Positions 23,531 through 32,561 of a stretch of 64,000 bases of DNA are shown one piece after another. The notes beneath the pieces were generated by a model. The model was not told the DNA's origin, made no database searches, and was given only the letters and a program-made list of their open reading frames with translations. The translations under genes were made by a program, and so were the position numbers. Every line of letters starts with the position of its first letter. Positions within the stretch are counted from its first letter, which is position 1. The stretch lies in assembly GCF_016097555.1 (NCBI RefSeq), contig NC_054713.1, positions 5,506,887 through 5,570,886 of the forward strand. The letters run 5' to 3'. This DNA comes from Gigantopelta aegis (Eukaryota > Mollusca > Gastropoda > Neomphalida > Peltospiridae).

Positions 23531-24249
23531 TCAAAATACAAATTCAAGATGGAACAATTAAAAGATATAAATTTTTATTGTTAACTTTTGAAAACAAGAT
23601 GAACAAAGAAACGTAAAAGTATATATGTCCACGCAGAACTGTACTCGGCCTGCACGTGCAGACACGTGTTACTCTATGAACAAGCTCATTATGGCATTGG
23701 TGTTACCGGACAAGTGCGATAGGTCAGCAGTGTCATCAAATTGGTTTATAGTGATCAAGAGCACATGGATGTGTTATATGGGTGTCCCTAATAACATATA
23801 TGGAATAACTTTAGAATTAAAAACTATCCAAGGGTGTAATTGTGCATTTCCACACGGATATTATGTACGTGACTTAAAATATACACTGTGGCAGTTTTAA
23901 TTATTTAAAAAATATGGAGTCCTTCAAAATAAATTTCATCAAAGTCATAAAGGTAGAAAGTATGCTTTCCTAAATAACCAATTTAAATTTCAAAAATAAA
24001 GTTTCTTGAGAAATGACAGCTAAAGTATTCTTGTTAGCAAAAGTATGTAATTAATATTTCCTTAATTTTGTTTCTTCAGCCTACACCTATTAAAGGTCTA
24101 TTAGAATAATTGTGTGTTTCTGTATTGATAAGATACGGCCGGTCAGACAATTTTAAAAATATACTAAATTAAGACACAGAATTTTAATTTTGTTTAAATA
24201 TCAAATCAAAGATTTATTCATTCATTAATTTATGTAGTTATTTTCGTGC
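23531..24249. other. unassigned AT-rich spacer
   Basis: A 91-codon + strand open stretch at 23625-23900 starts at a true ATG. It has no recognised domain or splice context. Confidence 0.4.
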
Positions 24250-25060
24250 TTATATTAATATAAGGCTCAAAATCTATTTTACTGTATACTTGTATTCCTA
24301 CAATGAGGTTGGCGTCTACGACGAGCTGATAAGGGGCGTGGCGAATAAGTTCGGGACTTTGCTCCTCCGTTGCATCAGTGCAGGGATGACTTACCCGTGA
24401 ACAGCGCCGACGACTGCCTTGACAATCCTGTGGATGGTCTGGCTTTCCATCTCTCGCAACAGGATCGCTTGTCGGTAGTAGCTGCGGCATCGTAGGGTCA
24501 AGACGACCCGAATGTCCTTCCTGAGTCCTGATGGTGTGAAGTTCAAAGTGGCTTTCATCAGTCAGCTGTTGCCAGCCTTGATTCAGGAACTTCCCCTTCA
24601 GCATCGCCGAATCACGCGTGTCCTCTTGCACACAATGCCGGAAGCTTGGCCTGATCTTCCTGACCTGGATGTTCCAATCAACTTCCGGCTGGGCTGGGGG
24701 GGGGGGGGGGGGGGGGGGGGTTAAGTTGACGGGCTGGTGGTTTCTCCTTGGCTGGCTGTGAGACAGGTGTTGTCGCCTTTCTCTTCGCAATCGCACCAAC
24801 AACTGGTATCCGGGGCGGCTCGACGGGAGCGGTCGATATAGTTGACCGCTGCACCGGAGCCGCCATGTTGGGGGTCGAAGTAGGAACCAGCGGCGGCGAT
24901 TGGTACATCGCTATATCCAGCTCGTCGTAGGTCACCTCCGTAGTGTTCTTTTCCTTGATCGGCGAAGTTCTCTTCGGCGGCGTCGCCCTGTTCCTGTTTA
25001 CTGTTCCTTCTCCTCCTCTTCAAAGGGACCGAGTCGCCATACACCAAGGTCACGGTCGCC
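24250..25060 (-). pseudogene. GC-rich coding-like relic, unclassified
   Basis: This island is clearly richer in G+C and CpG than its surroundings. Minus-strand open stretches look protein-like (a Pro/Thr/Ala-rich part with VTYDELDIAMYQSPP, and a part with HFELHTIRTQEGHSG). A 25-base G run (24696-24720, reading as poly-Pro) lies between them. The composition suggests material of foreign or mobile origin, but no family is recognised. It is broken and is treated here as a fossil. Confidence 0.4.
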
Positions 25061-25061
25061 C

Positions 25062-25102
25062 GTGACTCGGTGTACGCGACTCGGTGTACGCGACTCGGTA
25101 CT
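25062..25102. repeat. short tandem repeat of ACTCGGTGTACGCG
   Basis: GTGACTCGGTGTACGCGACT followed by two further copies, at the upstream edge of the GC-rich minus-strand relic. Confidence 0.8.
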
Positions 25103-25294
25103 CCAACAAAGTTCCGTAGCTAGCTAGCAGTCCCCCCAGGTGGCGGGGGGAGGGGGTGGGTGGGTAAGTCCAGAGCGCATGAAACAACGTTTGTCTTCAT
25201 TGCCGGTCAAGCTGAGAGTCCCGATAACAAGAATCCTTTTAGGTTGTAGCTCAGTGCATTAATTAACCTGTGTAGCGGCCATGATAACGTACGT

Positions 25295-25715
25295 CATTTC
25301 ATTTCAAAGTCTTTTCGTGCTTATCGAAACAGGATCAAGTACGTTGTCCTAGCTACACATCTCAGCTATCTGGGCTGTCTGTCCAGGACAGATGGTACCG
25401 TCCTTGTTGACGTCGTGGTTAAGCCATCGGATATAAGGCTTGTAGGTACAGGGTTCGCAGCCTGGTACCGACTCCCACCCAGACCGAGTTTTCACGACTC
25501 AATGGGCAGGTACAGTGTAAGGTCACTACCCACTTCTCTCTCCCCCTCCCCCCTATCTTTCTCTCTCTCTCTCACTGACCACTAACAAACTAACAATTAA
25601 CCCACTGTCCTGGACAGACAGCCCAGATAGCTGACGCGTGTGCCCATGGCAGCGTGCTTGAACATTAATTGGATATAAGCACGGAAATCAGTTGAAATGA
25701 AATGAATGAAAAGAA
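25295..25715 (+). mobile_element. SINE head 2, tail c, preceded by a reverse tail
   Basis: A reverse tail c (TTTTCGTGCTTATCG.., 25295-25395) abuts a forward full copy (GACGTCGTGGTTAAGCCATC.. to TTGGATATAAGCACGGAAAT). Confidence 0.85.
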
Positions 25716-25939
25716 CTGGGTTAGTAGTTAGTTGTTAGTGGTTAGTGAGAGAGACGTCGCTGTAGTGGCCATATTCTAAACAGTGACCAAAGAGACAAGA
25801 GCTGGTCTCCATAACCGTTACTACTTTTTACGTTTTAAAAAAATGCATTTCGAGTTATTAGCAACACGAGGAAGACCAGACACACTTCGGATGTACGGAT
25901 ATGGATAATCTAGGTAATAAAACGTCAGTAATATAAAGT

Positions 25940-26565
25940 TAAAGTTCATAATGTTTAACGACACAACCAGAGCACATCGATTTATTAATCATCGGCTATT
26001 GGATGTCAAACATTTGGAAATGTTGACTCGGAAGTCATCAGATGAAACCCGCTACATTTTAAAAGTAGTAGCGAGGGATCTTTCATATGTAATTTCCCAC
26101 AGACAGGAAGGAACGAAATGGTTTATTTAACGACGAACTCGACACATTTTATTTACGGTTATATGGCGTCGGACATATGGTTAAGAACCACACAGATACT
26201 AAGGGAGGAAACCCGCTGTCGCCACTTCATGGGCTACTCTTTTTGATTAGCAGCAAGGGTTCTTTTATATACACCATCCATAAGACAGGATAGCAAGAAA
26301 TAGCCCAATGGACCTACTGACGAGGATCGATCCCAAACCGACCGCGCATCAAGCGAGTGCTGTACCACTGGGCTATGTCTCACACACCCCTCCCCCCCAC
26401 AGACAGGAAAGCACATACCACGGCCATTGACCAGTTGTGGTGCGCTGGGTGAAATTAGGAAAAAAAAAACCTCAATCAGTTGAATGGATCCACCAAGGTG
26501 GTTCGATCCTGAGACGCAAGCACCTCAAGCGAGCACTCAACCGACGGAGCCAAATACCGCCCCCA
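25940..26565 (-). mobile_element. SINE head 1, tail a, itself split by another SINE
   Basis: Reverse tail a at 25940-26109; the body resumes at 26396 and ends in the head (..CTCAACCGACGGAGCCAAATA). Confidence 0.9.
26110..26395 (-). mobile_element. SINE head 1, tail b, inserted in a SINE
   Basis: Flanked by the 14-bp duplication CCCACAGACAGGAA (26096-26109 and 26396-26409). Reverse tail b (TTTAACGACGAACTCGACAC) is at the left and the head (CCACTGGGCTATGTC) at the right. Confidence 0.95.
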
Positions 26566-26659
26566 AAGTAATGTCTGATTTCAATTATCGAAAACGGCTC
26601 AAACAGTGATAAACACGCAGTAGTGTCTAAAAACTAGGGTCTGTCACTTTAATTCCGAT

Positions 26660-26799
26660 AGCTTAATCACTAGACTACCGAGGCCCGTGATAAATGTGCT
26701 GACATAGTGGTTGGCCTCGGTGCTGTAATGGTTAAGTCATCGGACTTTAGGCTGATAGGTAATGGGTTTGCTTCCCGGCACTGACTCCCACCCAGATGT

Positions 26800-26870
<71 letters not shown>
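26660..26870 (+). mobile_element. SINE head 2 fragment continuing into (GT)n
   Basis: TTGGCCTCGGTGCTGTAATGG..GACTCCCACCCAGATG runs straight into about 60 bp of GT at 26801-26869. A reverse head fragment precedes it at 26660-26690. Confidence 0.8.
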
Positions 26871-26871
<1 letters not shown>

Positions 26872-27060
26872 ATGTGTGCTACATAATAATAAATGAAAAG
26901 TAATAATAAAATAAAATAAATTAAATTAAACTTAAAAAACAACAACAAAAAAACAACACACCCAAGAAATATAAACTAATAAAATTAAATAGTAAATAAA
27001 ATAAAATAAAACAAAACAAAATAAAACCGTTTGTTAGTTTTAATGTAAGCACTAACAATG
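26871..27060. repeat. A-rich low-complexity tract
   Basis: AATAAAATAAA/ACAAAAC-type repeats. Confidence 0.8.
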
Positions 27061-27170
27061 TTTCCTTTCACCCTTCTCCCTCCCCCCTCGTAATTATGGT
27101 TTGAGTTACCAATTTTCATACTACTTATTAATTATTATTAATTTTAAAAGTCTTGTTTCTTTCTGTTCAG

Positions 27171-27283
27171 GCAATGAATTCATCGCCCGGAAGACTAACC
27201 AGAGTTATCTCCCTCTACTGTTGTCCGTGAACCTGAACAACAACTCCATTTTCAAAATCGTATCTGTGCAAAGCAGAGGCTAA
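27171..27283 (+). CDS. candidate terminal exon, product unknown
   Basis: A clear acceptor (CTTGTTTCTTTCTGTTCAG, AG at 27169-27170) opens an in-frame stretch reading NEFIARKTNQSYLPLLLSVN.. and ending ..FKIVSVQSRG with a TAA at 27281-27283. The acceptor is phase 1. A pyrimidine-rich run lies upstream and ordinary AT-rich sequence downstream, as expected for a last exon plus 3' UTR. The product is not recognised. It cannot directly follow the exon-like segment at 6643-6797, whose donor is phase 0, so at least one more exon would lie between them if they belong together. It is on the same strand as the GPCR 2 kb downstream but ends before it. Confidence 0.4.
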
Positions 27284-27904
27284 CGGATGTTTTGAACAAA
27301 TGACGACAGCTCCTAGTCACAGTGAAGAGTTTCGCAATTAGGAAGACTGCCACTTTTCCAGAACGAAACAGCCTCCCCACTTCGCCTGTAGAACTGTGAA
27401 ACTCCAAGACTAGTTAGTCAAATCTAAACCTGCACAAGATAGAACTAGTGTTACCTGGTACATATTTTAAACCAGGATCTGCAAGCAGTCAGTTTTAAAA
27501 CTAATTAATATTAGCAGACGCAGCAGTCTTGTTAATGGTTGACGAAAAATACTGTCCATAATATGTCGTCAGTACAAGTCATTGTTGCTTGATTGATTGA
27601 TAAGGTAGACACATTTCAACTATGTACATCTGAACAATACACTGAACAACAAAACCGTTGTCTTATTAAGATCGTATTTCTGCACAAGGCAGAGTCGAAA
27701 AGATATGATCAAGGTTGTAATTGTTCTCAGGCATTGCTGTCAGGTGCTTCGCCTATAGGAGGTTTGCTACTCCCCATGACACTACATCTTTACAGTGTCT
27801 GTAGAAACAGCATACAACCATTATCATTTTCAAAATCGTATCTCTGCACAAAGGGATATTTTAACAATATCATAACTTCTCTTTTGAGTCTTTGTAATAA
27901 TAAC
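27284..27904 (+). other. probable 3' UTR / spacer with echoes of the exon end
   Basis: Segments near 27664 (AAGATCGTATTTCTGCACAA) and 27828 (TTTTCAAAATCGTATCTCTG) echo the coding end at 27249-27275 (TTTTCAAAATCGTATCTGTG). This suggests diverged partial duplications of that exon end. No separate gene is supported. Confidence 0.45.
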
Positions 27905-29125
27905 ATGTAATATTTAATAGACGTTGAAGGCAACAGTGTGTTTTAAAGTGGGTTTCTGTATTCAATATTTTGTGTATATTACCATTTGCTTCATAAGATA
28001 GCTAACATACTTCTTATACTTGTTCTTTGCTGTTCTTTTTTTGACACAGCCAATAACATCTAATATTTAATAGTCGTTCAAGGCTACAGTGTCTTTTAAA
28101 GTGGGTTTTTATAGTCAGTATTTTATGTGTATTCTCATTTGCTTCATAATATAGCTAACACACTTCTTATACTTATTCTTTGTTGTTAATTGTTTGACAC
28201 AACTAATAACAACATTTAATATTTAATAGACGTTAAAGGCAACAGTGTGTTTTAAAGTGGGTTTCTGTATTTAATATTTTGTGTGTATTATTATTTGTTT
28301 CGTAAGATAGTTAACATATTCGAATACTTCCTTCTTCTTCTTCTTTGCACTTCTTTCTTTGACACAATCTACAACATCATTTAATATTTAACAGACGTTG
28401 AAGGCAACAGTGTGTTTTAAAGTGGGTTTCTGTATTCAATAGTTTGTGTGTATTATTATTTGTTTCGTAAGATAGTTAACATATTCGAATACTTCCTTCT
28501 TCTTCTTCTTTGCTCTTCTTTCTTTGACACAATCTACAACATCATTTAATATTTAACAGACGTTGAAGGCAACAGTGTGTTTTAAAGTGGGTTTCTGTAT
28601 TCAATAGTTTGTGTGTATTATTATTTGTTTCATTGCTGTTCTTTCTTTGACACAATCTATAACAGCATTTAATATTTAATAGACGTTAAAGGCAACAGTG
28701 TGTTTTAAAGTGGGTTTCTGTATTCAATATTTTGTGTGTATTATTATTTGTTTCGTAAGATAGTTAACATATTCGAATACTTCTTCTTCTTCTTTGCTGT
28801 TCTTTCTTTGACACAATCTATAACAGCATTTAATATTTAATAGACGTTGAAGGCAACAGTGTGTTTTAAAGTGGGTTTCTGTATTCAATATTTTGTGTGT
28901 ATTATTATTTGTTTCGTAAGATAGTTAACATATTCGAATACTTCTTCTTCTTTGCTCTTCTTTCTTTGACACGATCTATAACAGCATTTAATATTTAATA
29001 GACGTTGAAGGCAACAGTGTGTTTTAAAGTGGGATTCTGTATTCAATATTGTGTATATATTGCCATTTGTTTCGTAAGATAGCTAGCATATTCGTATACT
29101 TGTTCTTTCCTGTTCTTTCTTGTTA
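27905..29125 (+). repeat. eight-copy tandem repeat, 120-167 bp units
   Basis: Units start at about 27908, 28061, 28214, 28380, 28547, 28669, 28831 and 28988. Each contains TAATATTTAATAGACGTTGA, GTGTTTTAAAGTGGG, ATTATTATTTGTTTCGTAAG and TTTCTTTGACACAATCTA. Length varies by the number of TTC units and one internal deletion. The array ends about 240 bp before the GPCR start codon. Confidence 0.95.
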
Positions 29126-29225
29126 CATGTAAATGAGAATACTTCTGGTATGTAGAATAGTACAATGGGTTATGTAGAATAGACGTGTGTTGTTTTAGTT
29201 TTATAGAATAAACGTGTTACTTTGT

Positions 29226-29345
29226 TTCTTCATCCACACATTCATTCGTTCGATCATTCATTCTTTCATTTATTCGTTCGATCATTCATTCTTTCATTTA
29301 TTCGTTCGATCGTTCATTTAATGCATTCCTTTGTTCATTCATTCA
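29226..29345. repeat. degenerate ATTC repeat
   Basis: CATTCATTCGTTCGATCATT units occupy most of the DNA between the tandem array and the GPCR start. They may lie in its 5' UTR or promoter. Confidence 0.85.
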
Positions 29346-29366
29346 CAAGTGCCTGACTAACCACAC

Positions 29367-30431
29367 ATGAACAGCACCAACATTTCCGTAAACGCCAGTG
29401 CCACATTGGGTGCCCGTCATACGACTGGCCTGGGCCTTATTCCCGTCCACCTTCTCATCTCCGCTTTCATCTGCACGGTCAACATCCTGACAATAAGCAT
29501 TTTCCTTCGATCTCCGTCACTGCGGACCACCATCCCCAACCTGTATCTCGTCTCCCTGGCGCTCACCGACCTGCTCACTGGGATGTACATCCCGTGCATC
29601 TCTATCCCTCTGCTGTTTGCTTCCACCACCACCTTCTGCTTCTTGTCATTCGCAGCTTTCATCCTTCTCTCCTGCCAGTCTTTCTTGACCATCACCCTCA
29701 TCGGCGTCGACAGATTCATCTACATAATCTACCCATTCAAGTACGACAATGTGGTCTCCCCTTGGAGGGCCAAGGCGACGATTGTGACGTCGTGGCTCGC
29801 GTCTACAGCGGTGGCCATAACAGCCTACCCTACCTCCCAGTGGAGAGGCCTGTGTCAACAGGTGAACACCATGTCCCCGAAATACCTCAATGGGATTCTG
29901 ATTCTCTTCATTTCGTTGACGGTTATCGTCGGAGTCTTGTACGCTGTGATAACTAGAGCGGCTCTGCATCAGAGGAACATGATACGCGTGGTTACCCTTT
30001 CAAGGGAAAACTGCGCCAGACAACCCTGCTTCAAATACATCAGACTCTTCCTTCTGGTGTACTGTCTGTTTGTCATGTTCTGGCTTCCCGTGTTCCTTGT
30101 CTTTTTGATCAAATACGTCACGGGGTATCACTCGCTGGTCAGCCAAAGGATTGCAATCACGATGGCGTTCCTGAATTCTGGCTCAAATTTCTTCGTGTAC
30201 GTTTGGAAAAACAAAGACTTTCGAAGGGCCCTACAAAGAATGTGTGCTTGCAAACGTGAACATTTTGATAGTCCGGGTACTCGTTCAACCAACCTCGAAC
30301 AAGTGGCCGAATCTTTAAGTCATAGCTTACAGGACGCAGAACAAGAAAAGCAGCAGAATCAGCGGCAACTACAACAATTACAAATACTGGAACAACAGTC
30401 GCATATTGCAGGGGTGGGGAGCGGATGTTAG
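29367..30431 (+). CDS. class A (rhodopsin-like) G-protein coupled receptor, orphan
   Basis: A single-exon 354-aa receptor in the plasma membrane, expected to couple an unknown ligand to heterotrimeric G proteins. Three N-glycosylation sequons lie in the N-terminus (N2, N5, N9). Seven hydrophobic segments carry N39 (TM1), D68 in LALTDLL (TM2), C91 and C163 (TM3-loop disulfide), D115-R116-F117 (DRY variant), W143 (TM4), Y192 (TM5, without the usual proline), W239-L-P241 (TM6) and N274-F-F-V-Y278 (NPxxY with Pro replaced by Phe). Helix 8 (KDFRRAL) ends at C293/C295, possible palmitoylation sites. The tail (about 318-345) is Gln-rich. The missing TM5 proline recalls the melanocortin/cannabinoid/lysophospholipid group, but those usually lack C91, so I leave the subfamily open. 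The first ATG is followed by the sequons and the hydrophobic profile, so the start is plausible. Retained motifs over the full length argue for a functional gene. An eight-copy repeat lies just upstream. Confidence 0.93.
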   Translation: MNSTNISVNASATLGARHTTGLGLIPVHLLISAFICTVNILTISIFLRSPSLRTTIPNLYLVSLALTDLLTGMYIPCISIPLLFASTTTFCFLSFAAFILLSCQSFLTITLIGVDRFIYIIYPFKYDNVVSPWRAKATIVTSWLASTAVAITAYPTSQWRGLCQQVNTMSPKYLNGILILFISLTVIVGVLYAVITRAALHQRNMIRVVTLSRENCARQPCFKYIRLFLLVYCLFVMFWLPVFLVFLIKYVTGYHSLVSQRIAITMAFLNSGSNFFVYVWKNKDFRRALQRMCACKREHFDSPGTRSTNLEQVAESLSHSLQDAEQEKQQNQRQLQQLQILEQQSHIAGVGSGC

Positions 30432-30574
30432 AAAAATATAGAAAAATAGAGGAAAAGTTTCCTTTGGTGGTTTAATGTGCTCTTTTATTCTACCTACAGA
30501 AGGCGTTCCATTACTGCTCCCTAATACTTGTGTACTGCATCTCACTTACATTATATTAGGTAGGAGCTTGTACA

Positions 30575-30716
30575 GCATTACAACCACCACCACCACCACC
30601 ACCACTATCATCACCACCAACATTAACAACAACGATAATAACACCAACACCTCCAACAACAAACTAATCACACATAACGTATTGTGATCATTGGGGGGGG
30701 GGGGGGGGGGGGGGGG
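30575..30716. repeat. CCA/AAC low complexity plus 24-base poly-G
   Basis: CACCACCACC and ACAACAACG-type runs end in G24 at 30693-30716. It lies in the likely 3' UTR of the GPCR. Confidence 0.9.
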
Positions 30717-30772
30717 AATTAAATTCTGATGCATCGAAAGTTAAGTGTAACCCAAAAAATATTCGGTTCAGA

Positions 30773-30782
30773 AATAAATAAA
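30773..30782 (+). terminator. overlapping AATAAA polyadenylation signals
   Basis: AATAAATAAA lies 340 bp after the GPCR stop, beyond a (CCA)n/(AAC)n tract and a 24-base G run. It is the first good signal downstream. Confidence 0.5.
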
Positions 30783-31390
30783 ACTGTAATACATGCCATA
30801 GTAAGAAAACAACACTTACAGCGTTATGGTCGCCATTGTGGGTTTTTGGACTGGTAGTCTGCCAGACAGAAGTCACAAGGAGATTGAGCAGGCTGACAAT
30901 TAAGCTATTGCAACTATCTATGCCTGTAAGTACGGTTCAGGTTTTTCGGGTTTTCCTTGTAACAACAGTGGTGCGTGATCAGTTTGGGTAAAAGCATTTC
31001 TATAGAAGGATGGGACGGACTATAATTGTAGAAAAACAAACGGCTTGGATTACATTAAATTAACACCGGGATTTAAAATAAAAAACTAGCAAGCTGAGAC
31101 GGGTTGTTTGTTTGTTTGTTTGTTTGGTTGGTTGGTTTTTACTATATCTCGGAGTTCACTGACCAAAATGATGGCTAATGCTAATCTATATTTTGAACGT
31201 GTGCATATGTTTTCATCCCTTTAGTGAACTCTTGCAAAACATTTTTGTTCATCGTTTAAATGGACAGTTTGTACGCGATACTGACTTTTATTCTACATTT
31301 TAATTTTATCTATCTGTGATATTTTATTTTTACACATTTATTTACGCTGTGTTTTTATTTAACTGTTGACTTTTTATATTGATGTTGACC
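30783..31390. other. unassigned spacer
   Basis: Only a (TTTG)n/(GGTT)n run near 31104-31138 is recognisable. Confidence 0.5.
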
Positions 31391-31475
31391 ATCACTTAAT
31401 TTGTTTGGATTTACCATAGTTTGACACCCAATAGCCGATGTATTTTTCGTTAAACATTCATTCCTTCGTTTTAGA
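31391..31475 (+). mobile_element. SINE tail d fragment
   Basis: TTTGACACCCAATAGCCGATG, then TTTTTCGTTAAACATTCATTCC. Confidence 0.75.
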
Positions 31476-31504
31476 CGGAGCTGTAAGCTTGACAACTGTA
31501 ATGG

Positions 31505-31850
31505 CCGGTGCTAGCGGTGGGGCAGGATATGCTCACCTTTCGCGGACACCTGATATCATCAGTGTTACTACAGTGATTCATGAGTGTATGTCATCACAGC
31601 TGTACTTGTTTTAATGAGCTCTGTCCAGTGCTTGTTTTCAGAGTAAACGCGTCTGGGAGTGGCAGTCCTCTTTGTGGGGGTATAAGACTGAGGGGTGAAA
31701 TCCCCAGTAAAGCATTCCCCCGGCGTGGCTGCCCTCCTACACACCAGACACTAGATAGAGATTCGTGGAATCAACCACTATTTCGCCAAATGCCCATTCG
31801 ACTCTGCATTGTGCAGAGATCATGCCCTGATCATGTATTACGGTCACTTG
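31505..31850 (+). repeat. low-copy repeat, copy B (empty-site allele)
   Basis: Diverged partner of 11505-11905, without the palindromic MITE. Confidence 0.75.
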
Positions 31851-32045
31851 ATCGTTACATACATAAATGTAAGCTTCTGGTACAGCGTACTATACTCAAT
31901 CTTTATTAGGTTATATTTACGATCGTGTACTTACCTTTTCTGTACGTCCTGTTGGAATACACGACATAGGGGGAAATAAGAACAAACTGGGCATATAAGT
32001 CTGGGAAGGAATATGATTCCTAAGGAATGAGACTGCTCTTCCCTG

Positions 32046-32152
32046 GGCCCCGTTCCACGAAGCGATCTTAGCCCTAAAATTACCTTACGCGCATAGCTAC
32101 CCTATGCACTTACGTTGATCTTAGTGCTAAGATCGCTTCGTGGAACGGGGCC
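32046..32152. mobile_element. palindromic MITE, copy 3
   Basis: GGCCCCGTTCCACGAAGCG and inverted partner, with flanks CTG / TAG. Confidence 0.9.
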
Positions 32153-32279
32153 TAGGAATCAAAGTCCTCGATTCCTACGGCTTGGTAGGAATAGTAACAG
32201 CAGCAATTTAAACGTTTAAAAATGTATGTAATTACTCGTGTGTAAGACGTAATCTATAAATAGAAGTTCGACCATGTGA

Positions 32280-32527
32280 GAGGCGGGACGTAGCGCAGTG
32301 GTAAATCGCTCGCCTGATGCGCGGTCGGTCTGGGATCGATCCCCATCCGTGACCAATTGGGCTATTACTCGTTCCAGTCAGTGTACCACGACTGGTATAT
32401 TAAGGTCGTGGTATGTGCAATCCTGTCTGTAGGATGGTGCATATAAAAGATCCCGTGAAAACATTTTTGACATCCGATAGCCAATGATTAATGAAATCAG
32501 TGTGCTCTAGTGATGTCGCTAAATCTA
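32280..32527 (+). mobile_element. SINE head 1, tail a
   Basis: GGCGGGACGTAGCGCAGTGG head, B box GGGATCGATCCCC, middle block cut short after ATATAAAAGATCCC, then tail a. It directly precedes the 51-bp satellite. Confidence 0.9.
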
Positions 32528-32561
32528 ATAAGTTCTCCTCTTATGATCTGCACTGCCGTTC

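Larger units (their letters stand above)
25855..26655. mobile_element. MITE family B, split by SINEs
   Basis: AATGCATTTCGAGTTATTAG..CACTTCGGATGTACGG (25855-25935) continues at 26570 (AATGTCTGATTTCAATTATCG) and ends AGGGTCTGTCACTTTAA. The order matches family B elsewhere. Confidence 0.75.

Noticed and set aside
24721-25127. Host gene in the GC-rich island
   Set aside because: Open frames compete on both strands, there is no intact start-to-stop frame with a domain, and starts are GTG-type; kept only as a fossil relic.
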